From an uncultured Lachnospiraceae bacterium (lineage in GTDB: Bacteria > Bacillota > Clostridia > Lachnospirales > Lachnospiraceae), in assembly GCA_947631955.1 (NCBI GenBank), contig CANRNJ010000007.1, forward strand, positions 1 to 64,000: 64,000 nt of DNA. Direction: 5' to 3'. Below, one piece after another: positions 15,035 through 23,356 of the stretch. Below the pieces are notes generated by a model. It saw only the letters and a list, made by a program, of their open reading frames with translations. It was not told where the DNA came from and made no database searches. The first letter of the stretch is position 1; the number at the start of each line of letters is the position of its first letter. The position numbers were made by a program, and so were the translations under genes.

Positions 15035-16763
15035 TCATTTTACGCTTCCATACCCAATGGTACCTACTAACCCATCTGCACCAATCCATGAGCATACAGA
15101 CTGACCACTTGGAGCTACATCAAAAGCGTAAATCTTCTCTCCTTCTTCTAAGTCTATCTGATAGCCGAGATAATCCTCCAATTCCTCCGTCACATCCTCC
15201 TGTGGCACGCCACGGACCGCCGTAAAGAAAAGATCGTATTCATAACCGCCATAAGACAACTTCGCATCCACAGAACCGTCCCACAGGCCGTCTATGAGAT
15301 TGCCGCTGGATATTTTCCCTTGAAATGCATCTCCAGTATCGTCAAATGTTCCATCCCTCTGTTCCAGAGTGCCTTCTCCGTTCGGCGCGTTATTCTCCCA
15401 GTGCCCGGTAAAGACATAATACCTTCCGTCTGCCTCTTCCAAAGTGCCGATTTCAAAGGAACAGCCTTCCCCTTCCCGGCTTCCGTCTGCCAGATCGCCA
15501 TAATAGAAATAGTAACCATTGTTTTCTTCATCGTAATAATACCGATAGACGCCTGCCCCTTTTCCGGTCTGGGCTGCATCGTTCTCCGGAACATAGACCA
15601 GAGAATCCTGCTCCATCCTTTCCAAACAAGCAGCGGTTTCCTCAGAAGTATACAGTTCTCTGACCGCTTCGTAGTCCTGCGCCGCCATCAGATCGAAGAC
15701 TTTCTGAAGAAATGCTGCATTTTCTGCTTTGATGCGCTCCATCTCCTCGATCTCATCCAGATACGCCTGAAAATCCACGCCGGATACCTTATCTCTGTAC
15801 TTCTCAATCAGGGCTTTTGCCTCGTCATAGTTTCCTTCATCGATCAGTTTTCTGAGATAGCTGTTGAGAAGATCTCCTATTCCCTTCTGCACTTCCGGGT
15901 TTTCTCCATCCATTTCTAACAGCCTGTCATAAACCGCTAACGCGCCGTCATAGTTTCCTGATGCCTCATAGTCTGACGCCTGCTGCAGCAGAAGAGTTCT
16001 CAGACCGTTCTGCACTTCCGGATTTTCCCCGTCCAGTTCCAGCAGCTTGTCATAGACAGCCAGCGCGCTCTCATAATCCCCGGACGCTGCAAAGCCTGAT
16101 GCCTGTTCCAGATAGGCATCCACAAGCTGTTCTTTGATCTGGACGTCCCCGGTCTGTTCATAGCCGGTCTGCAGGACAGCAAGTTGCTGCTCCGTATCTC
16201 CCATGCCTTCATAAGCCTGTGCTTTTCCCAGATAAGCGTCTACGCTCATGGGATCGATGGCGATAACTTTGTCAAACTCCACGAGAGCCTGTTCGTAGTT
16301 CTGCTCTTCCAAGTAACGCGCACCCAAGTCCAAAGCCCGGCTCATGCGGTTGGACGGCGCATTGTAGATACCGATGCCGATCACCGCCGCGATCAGGACC
16401 GCTGCGGCTGCGAGAAGCCCAATCAGTTTCCCGCGCTTTTTGCCGCTGTTGACGTTCGTGTCATTTGTGTCATGCCTATCGGTTTTGCTGTCTTTGCCGT
16501 TCTTGTCATTTCCGTCATTTATGCTGTTCTTGTCATTTCCATCATTTCTGCTGTTTGTGCTGTCCCTGTCATTTTCGCCATTTATGCTGTTTGTGCCGTT
16601 CCCGTCATTTCTGCCATTTGTACCGTCAGGTAATCCGGCGGCTGCGGCTGACGCCTGTGTCTGGGCCGTGCCTTCCGGCGCTATCTGCACTGTGTTTTCC
16701 GGTGCTGTCTGTGTCTGGCTAGCCCCCCCCCACTTGATTTTTGTTCTGTTGTTCGCTGCTCAT
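15035..16763 (-). CDS. Phase-variable TPR membrane protein, copy 3 (currently frameshifted, G9)
   Basis: The family start is the ATG at 16763 (MSSEQQNKNQ), with GGAG upstream. A nine-G run makes the frame read into TAG two codons after the tract. With eight G it would continue through ASQTQTAPENTVQIAPEG into the long frame, whose first available start otherwise is a GTG at 16690 without a clear ribosome site. The protein has a low-complexity Asn/Asp/Lys/Gly linker, a TM helix, TPR units and a MORN-like C-terminus (YYFYYGDLADGSREGEG.., FTGHWENNAPNGEGTLE). About 400 bp (15305-15720) are identical to copy 4, suggesting gene conversion. Confidence 0.8.
16723..16731 (-). repeat. G9 homopolymer in TPR copy 3 (off frame)
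   Basis: Nine C on the plus strand, about 33 bp after the start codon. Loss of one G would put the gene in frame. Confidence 0.9.
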
Positions 16764-16908
16764 TCTTCTGTTCTCCTTTTCCTTCTATTTTCTTGAAAAC
16801 ATTTCTGCACATCTATCTGCCAAAAACATTGCCGGAAATAGATTTTACCGGCCGTCTGGCAAAATATCACCGTACGCCTTGTCCGGTTGTTCCTGATCTG
16901 ACGGGAGA

Positions 16909-18456
16909 TTAATGCCCATACCCAATAGTACCTTCCAAACCATCCGCATCAATATATGACCATACAGCACTACCACTCGGAGCTACATCAAAAGCGTAAA
17001 TCTTCTCTCCTTCTTCCAAGTCCGGCGTGTAGCCGGTTTGATTCTCATATTCCTCCGTCACATCCTCCTGCGGCGCACCGTGGACCGCCGTAAAGGAAAG
17101 ATCGTATTCATAACCGCCATAAGACAACTTCGCATCCACAGAACCGTCCCACAGGCCGTCTATGAGATTGCCGCTGGATATTTTCCCTTGAAATGCATCT
17201 CCAGTATCGTCAAATGTTCCATCCCTCTGTTCCAGAGTGCCTTCTCCGTTCGGCGCGTTATTCTCCCAGTGCCCGGTAAAGACATAATACCTTCCGTCTG
17301 CCTCTTCCAAAGTGCCGATTTCAAAGGAACAGCCTTCCCCTTCCCGGCTTCCGTCTGCCAGATCGCCATAATAGAAATAGTAACCATTGTTTTCTTCATC
17401 GTAATAATACCGATAGACGCCTGCCCCTTTTCCGGTCTGGGCTGCATCGTTCTCCGGAACATAGACCAGAGAATCCTGCTCCATCCTTTCCAAACAAGCA
17501 GCGGTTTCCTCAGAAGTATACAGTTCTCTGACCGCTTCGTAGTCCTGCGCCGCCATCAGATCGAAGACTTTCTGAAGAAATGCTGCATTTTCTGCTTTGA
17601 TGCGCTCCATCTCCTCGATCTCATTCAGATACGCCTGAAAATCCACGCCGGATACTTTATCTCTGTACTTCTCGATCAAGGCTCTTGCCTCGTCATAGTT
17701 TCCTTCATCAATGAGTTTTCTGAGATAGCTGTTGAGAAGATCTCCTATTCCCTTCTGCACTTCCGGGTTTTCTCCGTCCAGTTCCAACAGCCTGTCATAA
17801 ACCGTCAGCGCTCCGTCATAATTCCCGGCCGACGCATAGTCTGACGCCTGCTGCAGCAGAAGAGTTCTCAGACCGTTCTGCACCTCCGGATTTTCTCCGT
17901 CCAGATCAAGCAGCTTGTCATAGACAGCCAGCGCGCTCTCGTAATCCCTGGACGCTGCAAAGCCTGACGCCTGTTCCAGATAGGCATCCACAAGCTGTTC
18001 CTTGATCTGCCCGTCCCCGGTCTGTTCGTAGCCGGTCTGCAGGACAGCGAGAAGCTGCTCTGTATCACCCATGCCTTCATAGGCCTGTGCTTTTCCCAGA
18101 TAAGCGTCTACGCTCATGGGATCGATGGCGATAACTTTGTCAAACTCCACGAGAGCCTGTTCGTAGTTCTGCTCTTCCAAGTAACGCGCACCCAAGTCCA
18201 AAGCCCGGCTCATGCGGTTGGACGGCGCATTGTAGATGCTGATGCCGACCGCAAGGGCAATGATCACCGCCGCGATACCGCTGATAATGCCCCATTTCTT
18301 TGAACCGGATTTTTTAGCGGATGCATTGTCTGCCCCAACCGGTCCGCTTGCAGCGGCCGCCGGTGTGGATTTGTCACTAGATGATGGTTCCTGTACGGCA
18401 ACAGGTTGTTCCGCTGCCTGTTCTTCATTTCGTTTCTCGTTTTGTTCTTCGCTCAT
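16909..18456 (-). CDS. TPR/MORN membrane protein, copy 4 (no G-tract)
   Basis: A 515-aa member of the array with a different cytoplasmic N-terminus (MSEEQNEKRNEEQAAEQP..) and no homopolymer, so it should be constitutively in frame. It has a TM helix (WGIISGIAAVIIALAVGISIY), then the common YNAPSNRM, TPR units (residues about 85-280) and a MORN-like C-terminus almost identical to copy 3. A ribosome site (GGGAGGAAAAC) precedes the ATG. It lies in a head-to-tail run with copies 5 and 6 separated by 140-170 bp. Confidence 0.85.
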   Translation of the reverse strand: MSEEQNEKRNEEQAAEQPVAVQEPSSSDKSTPAAAASGPVGADNASAKKSGSKKWGIISGIAAVIIALAVGISIYNAPSNRMSRALDLGARYLEEQNYEQALVEFDKVIAIDPMSVDAYLGKAQAYEGMGDTEQLLAVLQTGYEQTGDGQIKEQLVDAYLEQASGFAASRDYESALAVYDKLLDLDGENPEVQNGLRTLLLQQASDYASAGNYDGALTVYDRLLELDGENPEVQKGIGDLLNSYLRKLIDEGNYDEARALIEKYRDKVSGVDFQAYLNEIEEMERIKAENAAFLQKVFDLMAAQDYEAVRELYTSEETAACLERMEQDSLVYVPENDAAQTGKGAGVYRYYYDEENNGYYFYYGDLADGSREGEGCSFEIGTLEEADGRYYVFTGHWENNAPNGEGTLEQRDGTFDDTGDAFQGKISSGNLIDGLWDGSVDAKLSYGGYEYDLSFTAVHGAPQEDVTEEYENQTGYTPDLEEGEKIYAFDVAPSGSAVWSYIDADGLEGTIGYGH

Positions 18457-18626
18457 TGTTTTCCTCCCTCTGATTAATCAAATTTCGTTTTTTTAGCGTT
18501 TTCCTGCTTTGCGGCAATGTCTATTTAAGGTTCTCTGCACCGCCGGTCACGCCCTTCTCTTGGATTGGATCTTTTAAGCTTATCCTTCCCTGCGGTTCTC
18601 CCGTATACCAGTAAACCGCATGTCTG

Positions 18627-20276
18627 TCACCATGCATAGAAACTGAAACTTGTGCGGTATTGGTCGTTGACCTGCACATCTCCATATGGTGTCAGCTGCA
18701 GATCATATCCGGACACATAATACATCCCTGCTAATTGCTCAACCGTTTTTCCCAGAGGACCAAAACTACCACAATACCTCCATTTGGACTGCTCAGGTAA
18801 GTTTGATGCAAGTAAGTCTATCGGTAAATTCCTAAATTCCGCCTGTATCCAATAGTCTTTTCCATCATCACAATTTTCCAAATACAGATGGATACCTCTG
18901 GTACAACCATTTAGATAACCATAATTATGTTCCCAGCAATACACTCTGTAATGGCCTGTTTCATCCTCAAAATATTGATTTCCATCTCCATACTTCATCC
19001 CCGGAGCGTACTCGTCCCCATGATAGTTATAGCTTTCACCCTGATTTTCCACAGCGGATTTGAGCAGATCAATTCCCAGATTATGGCAAACATCTTCATA
19101 AGTTTCTTCTCCGGAAACAGGAAGCTTTAGAGAAGTTTTCCCAATCGCTTTAACACTGCTTTTGCTTTCAAATCTGATAACGTTCGTGCCGTTACTAAAG
19201 GCACGATAAGATACAGAAGGCAATTCGAAACCACCACACAGCCAGAAATCTGCACCCGCGTCTGTAGACTGGCTGACAGGATAACCCAATTGTTCCGCCA
19301 TTTCCTGCATATACGGTTCAAACGTATCATAACTTTCAATCGGAATATCCTTTAACCGCAGCGGAAGATCCAGATAATTCCTGTTGGCGATCTCCTCCAT
19401 CTCCTCGATCTCATCCAAATACATCTGGAAATCCACGCCGGGCGCCTTGTCGCGGTACTTCTCGACCAGAGATTTTACCTCGTCATAGTTTCCTTCATCG
19501 ATCAGTTTCCTGAAATAACCGTTGAAAAAATCCTGCAGACCCTTCTGCACCTCCGGATCTTCCCCGGCCGTTTCCAACAGCTTGTCATAGACAGCCAGAG
19601 CTCCGTCATAATCCCCGGACGCTGCATAGTCCGCCGCCTGTTTCACCAGAAGACCGCTCAGGCTATCCTGTACTTTCTGATCCTCTCCGTCTAATTCCTG
19701 CAGTTTGTCATAAACCGCCAGCGCGCTCTCGTAATCCGCACTCTCTTCATAGCCGGATGCCTGCTCCAGATAGTTTTCTGAAAGTTCCGCCTTGATTTGT
19801 TCATCCCCGGTCTGCTCGTAACCGGTCTGCAGAACAGCAAACATCTGCTCCGTATCGCCCATGCCTTCATAAGCCTGTGCTTTTCCCAGATAAGCGGCCG
19901 TATTCATGGGATCGATGGCGATAACTTTATCAAACTCCACAAGCGCCTGTTCATAATTCTGCTCTTCCAAGTAACACGCACCCAAGTCCAGTGCCCGGTT
20001 CATGCGGTTGGACGGCGCATTGTAGATGCTGATGCCGATCACCGCCGCGATCAGAACCGCTGCGGCCGCGAGAAGCCCAATCAGCTTCCCGCGCTTTTTG
20101 CCGCTGTTGACGTTCGTGTCATTTCCGCCATTTGTACCGTCAGGTAATCCGGCGGCTCCGGCTGACGCCTGTGTCTGGGCCGTGCCTTCCGGCGCTATCT
20201 GCACTGTGTTTTCCAGTGCTGTTTGTGCCCGGCGGCCCCCCCCCACTTGATTTTTGTTCTGTTGTTCGCTGCTCAT
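18627..20276 (-). CDS. Phase-variable TPR membrane protein, copy 5 (in frame, G9), unique C-terminus
   Basis: The start is the ATG at 20276 (MSSEQQNKNQVGGG), with GGAG upstream; an open frame extends 21 codons further but lacks a ribosome site. Here nine G keep the frame open, because the bases after the tract differ from copy 3. TM helix and TPR units are as in the family. From about residue 320 the C-terminus is unrelated to the MORN-type copies (YLDLPLRLKDIPIESYD..., GCTRGIHLYLENCDDGKDYW...). I do not recognise this domain. It may be extracellular by topology. Confidence 0.85.
   Translation of the reverse strand: MSSEQQNKNQVGGGRRAQTALENTVQIAPEGTAQTQASAGAAGLPDGTNGGNDTNVNSGKKRGKLIGLLAAAAVLIAAVIGISIYNAPSNRMNRALDLGACYLEEQNYEQALVEFDKVIAIDPMNTAAYLGKAQAYEGMGDTEQMFAVLQTGYEQTGDEQIKAELSENYLEQASGYEESADYESALAVYDKLQELDGEDQKVQDSLSGLLVKQAADYAASGDYDGALAVYDKLLETAGEDPEVQKGLQDFFNGYFRKLIDEGNYDEVKSLVEKYRDKAPGVDFQMYLDEIEEMEEIANRNYLDLPLRLKDIPIESYDTFEPYMQEMAEQLGYPVSQSTDAGADFWLCGGFELPSVSYRAFSNGTNVIRFESKSSVKAIGKTSLKLPVSGEETYEDVCHNLGIDLLKSAVENQGESYNYHGDEYAPGMKYGDGNQYFEDETGHYRVYCWEHNYGYLNGCTRGIHLYLENCDDGKDYWIQAEFRNLPIDLLASNLPEQSKWRYCGSFGPLGKTVEQLAGMYYVSGYDLQLTPYGDVQVNDQYRTSFSFYAW
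20236..20244 (-). repeat. G9 homopolymer in TPR copy 5 (on frame)
   Basis: Nine C on the plus strand. The tract is at the same position as in copies 1-3, but its current length is compatible with the downstream frame. Confidence 0.9.
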
Positions 20277-20284
20277 TCTTCTGT

Positions 20285-20440
20285 TCTCCTTTTCCTTTTT
20301 TCTTGAAAACATTTCTGCACATCTATCTGCCAAAAACATTGCCGGACATGGATTTTACCGGCTGTCTGGCAAAATATCACCGTACTCCTTGTCCGGTTGT
20401 TCCTGATCTGGCGAAGGATTAATGCCCATACCCAATGGCA
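20285..20440. repeat. About 150-bp intergenic repeat shared with 16781-16920
   Basis: The sequence between TPR copies 5 and 6 is nearly identical to that between copies 3 and 4, including the ends of the flanking genes. It marks the array as a product of tandem duplication. Confidence 0.6.
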
Positions 20441-22008
20441 CCCCACAGATCATCTGCCTTGGCAGCTGTGGCTGCCCATCCACCCCGCGGGCCCTCATCT
20501 AAGGCAACAATCTTCTCTCCTTCTTCTAAATTATAACTACTGCCATGCTTGTTCACAAATTCCTCCGTCACATCTTCCTGCGGCACGCCGCGGACCGCCG
20601 TAAAGGAAAGATCGTATGTATAGCCGTCAGAAGACAACTTCTCATCCACAGGACCATCAAACAGGCCGTCTATAAGGTTGCCGCTGGATATTTCCCCTTG
20701 AAATCCTTCTCCGGTATTAGCAAACGTTCCACCCTTTTGTTCCAGAGTGCCTTCGCCGTTCGGCGCATCATTCTCCCAGTGCCCGGTAAAGACATAATAC
20801 CTTCCGTCTTCATTTTCCAAAGTGCCGATTTTAAAGGAACTTCCTTCCCCTTCCCGTCTTCCGTTTACCAAATCGCCGTAATAAAAGTAGTAGCTGTTAT
20901 CTTCTTCATCAATGTAATACTGATAGACGCCTGCCCCTTTTCCGGTCTGGGCCGCATCGTTCTCCGGAACATAGACCAGAGAATCCTGCTCCATCCTTTC
21001 CAAACAAGCAGCGGTTTCCTCAGAAGTATACAGCTCGCAGAGCGCCTCGTAGTCCTGCGCTGCCATCAGATCGAAGACTTTCTGAAGAAATTCTGCATTT
21101 TCTGCCTTGATGCGCTCCATCTCCTCGATTTCATTCAGATATGCCTGGAAATCTACGCCGGATACTTTATCTCTGTACTTCTCGATCAAGGCTCTTGCCT
21201 CGTCATAGTTTCCTTCATCGATCAGTTTTCTGAGATAGCTGTTGAGAAGATCTCCTATTCCCTTCTGCACTTCCGGGTTTTCTCCATCCATTTCAAGCAG
21301 CCTGTCATAAACTGTCAGCGCGCCGTCATAATTTCCTGATGCCTCATAGTCTGACGCCTGCTGCAGCAGAAGAGTTCTCAGACCGTTCTGCACTTCCAGA
21401 TTTTCTCCATCCAGATCAAGCAGCTTGTCATAAACAGCCAACGCACTCTCGTAATCCCCGGATGCCGCAAATCCCGATGCCTGTTCCAGATAGGCATCCA
21501 CAAGCTGTTCCTTAATCTGCCCGTCCCCGGTCTGCTCGTAACCGGTCTGCAGAACAGCAAACATCTGCTCCGTATCACCCATGCCTTCATAAGCCTGTGC
21601 TTTTCCCAGATAAGCGGCCACGCTCATGGGATCGATGGCGATAACTTTGTCAAACTCCACAAGCGCCTGTTCGTAGTTCTGCTCTTCCAAGTAACGCGCG
21701 CCTAGGTCCAGTGCCCGGCTCATGCGGTTGGACGGCGCGTTGTAGATGCCGATGCCGACCACCGCTGCGATCAGGACCGCTGCGGCCGCGAGAAGCCCGA
21801 TCAGCTTCCCGCGCTTTTTGCCGCTGTTGACGTTCGTGTCATTTCCGCCATTTGTACCGTCAGGTGATCCGACAGCTCTGTCAGCTGCTGCTGACGCCTG
21901 TGTCTGGACCGTGCCTTCCGGCGTTATCTGCGCCGGGCTTTCCACCTGATCATGCCGGTCCTGTGTCACAATTTCCGGTTCCTCTGTTCTCTTTTGTTCG
22001 TCACTCAT
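20419..22008 (-). CDS. TPR/MORN membrane protein, copy 6 (no G-tract)
   Basis: A 529-aa protein beginning MSDEQKRTEEPEIVTQD, with no homopolymer, so stably in frame. It has a Gly/Asn-rich linker, a TM helix (LIGLLAAAAVLIAAVVGIGIY), five or so TPR units and a MORN-like C-terminus (YYFYYGDLVNGRREGEGSSF, FTGHWENDAPNGEGTLEQ). It is the most upstream gene of the head-to-tail run 6-5-4-3 and divergent from nuclease-like copy 4. The role is unknown. Confidence 0.85.
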   Translation of the reverse strand: MSDEQKRTEEPEIVTQDRHDQVESPAQITPEGTVQTQASAAADRAVGSPDGTNGGNDTNVNSGKKRGKLIGLLAAAAVLIAAVVGIGIYNAPSNRMSRALDLGARYLEEQNYEQALVEFDKVIAIDPMSVAAYLGKAQAYEGMGDTEQMFAVLQTGYEQTGDGQIKEQLVDAYLEQASGFAASGDYESALAVYDKLLDLDGENLEVQNGLRTLLLQQASDYEASGNYDGALTVYDRLLEMDGENPEVQKGIGDLLNSYLRKLIDEGNYDEARALIEKYRDKVSGVDFQAYLNEIEEMERIKAENAEFLQKVFDLMAAQDYEALCELYTSEETAACLERMEQDSLVYVPENDAAQTGKGAGVYQYYIDEEDNSYYFYYGDLVNGRREGEGSSFKIGTLENEDGRYYVFTGHWENDAPNGEGTLEQKGGTFANTGEGFQGEISSGNLIDGLFDGPVDEKLSSDGYTYDLSFTAVRGVPQEDVTEEFVNKHGSSYNLEEGEKIVALDEGPRGGWAATAAKADDLWGAIGYGH

Positions 22009-22335
22009 TGTTCTGTTCCCCTCCTCTTTCTATTCCTTTCTGTTATTTTTCATGCCGTCTGTGTTTACTTTGCACAATACCAGATGTTGTATCGCATCCC
22101 GGTTTCTGCCCTTTCTTTCTCTACATCTTGTGTTTCACCTATGTATGTGTCCAAACTTTTCTCCATTTATTTCTACATGGCACAGCGTACAATACAGTTG
22201 CCATGACCTGTTCCTATATGTTATAAAAGATACATACACATCCATTCAGGATGTCTGCACGCTGCACAACTTCTGCACATTTCTATCCGCAGCGATCCTG
22301 CAAGCTGATGCTTGTCTTTACGAAAGGTATCTTTT
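22009..22335. promoter_or_regulatory. Divergent intergenic region upstream of TPR copy 6 and nuclease-like copy 4
   Basis: Homologous to the region 12745-13074 over much of its length (for example the TTTCTCCATTTATTTCTACA block and the GTCTTTACGAAAGG leader of the plus-strand gene). The palindrome is degenerate here (TGCACAATACCAGATGTTGTA). Confidence 0.4.
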
Positions 22336-23340
22336 ATGTCTGTAGATTCTATGATTATCCCGTCTGCCCCGCCATCCGCATCGGCTCCCTCCGAAACCGC
22401 CATGCCCGGTCCTGCGGCAAAACCAACCCGAAAGCATTTCAGACTTCCGCGCGTCAACTGGCACGAGGCCGCTTCCTGTGCCCTGCAGATCGAGTTAAAG
22501 GACTATGCCCAGTATCTTGAATACGCCGCCGAATATATCCTCGGCAGAAACAGTTACCGTATCGACCTGCTCATCATCAAAAAGCTGTCCGATATCATCA
22601 TTCCAAGGGATATCGCACGCATTTTCCGCTCCTTCAACCTCTTTGAGATCAAGGGGCTCGGCTCCTCCGTCACCACCGATACCTACTACAAGACCATCGG
22701 CTACGCCGGACTGCTCATCAGCCAGACCGGAAACCGCAGCCAATATTCCGCCCTCGACATCAGCTTGTCTTTTTTAAGTCTTCACTATCCCCGCAGGCTG
22801 ATACGCCACCTGACGAAAGAACGAAAAATAACCGTTGCAAAAGTTTCACCGGGCGTGTATCATATCAATAAAGAAACTTTTATTGCACAGATTATCGTTA
22901 CAAGTGAACTGTCTGATACAGACTTTCTCTATCTGCGCTGTCTTACCGGCAGCTTACAGGACGACAGTCTTGCGAGGCATCTGGTGGATGATTTCGAGGC
23001 ACATCAGAAAGACGAAATCTACATCCGTTACATGCATCAGATCAACACCGCCAACCTTAAACAGGGGAAAGGAGATTTACCTATGGTCAGTGAAGGAACC
23101 ATGAAAATATGCGAAATGATCTCTGACTATCTGATTTCACGCACACAGGATGAGGATGAAGCGTATTATCAGCCTCAGATCAATGCCTTGGCTTCACAGA
23201 ACAGCACTCTGACTTCACAGAACAATACCTTGGCTTTACAGAACAACACCTTGACCATGCAGGTCGATTACCTGAAATCCCTGCTGCGTCAGCACGACAT
23301 TCCTTTTGATGCAGACGGAAAGGATGATCCTGTCGGGTGA
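22336..23340 (+). CDS. PD-(D/E)XK-like protein with coiled-coil tail, copy 4 (diverged)
   Basis: A 334-aa paralogue; the chosen start MSVDSMIIP has AAAGG 8 nt upstream. It is clearly diverged from copies 1 and 2 yet keeps RIDLLIIKKLSD, NLFEIKGLGSSVTTD and YYKTIGYAGLL. The tail heptads are different (SQNSTLTSQNNTLALQNNTL), and the end LKSLLRQHDIPFD is conserved. An internal AAAGGAG-N8-ATG is kept at 23068-23085 even though the surrounding codons changed, which argues that it is functional. It is convergent with the kinase gene, 16 bp apart. Confidence 0.7.
   Translation: MSVDSMIIPSAPPSASAPSETAMPGPAAKPTRKHFRLPRVNWHEAASCALQIELKDYAQYLEYAAEYILGRNSYRIDLLIIKKLSDIIIPRDIARIFRSFNLFEIKGLGSSVTTDTYYKTIGYAGLLISQTGNRSQYSALDISLSFLSLHYPRRLIRHLTKERKITVAKVSPGVYHINKETFIAQIIVTSELSDTDFLYLRCLTGSLQDDSLARHLVDDFEAHQKDEIYIRYMHQINTANLKQGKGDLPMVSEGTMKICEMISDYLISRTQDEDEAYYQPQINALASQNSTLTSQNNTLALQNNTLTMQVDYLKSLLRQHDIPFDADGKDDPVG
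23068..23085 (+). promoter_or_regulatory. Internal ribosome site and ATG in nuclease-like copy 4
   Basis: AAAGGAG, 8 nt, ATG at 23083, giving a predicted 85-aa tail product to 23340. The spacing is the same as in the other copies although the encoded residues differ (GKGDLPM against TKGESLM). Confidence 0.55.
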
Positions 23341-23356
23341 GTTTTTGGGTCAGCCG

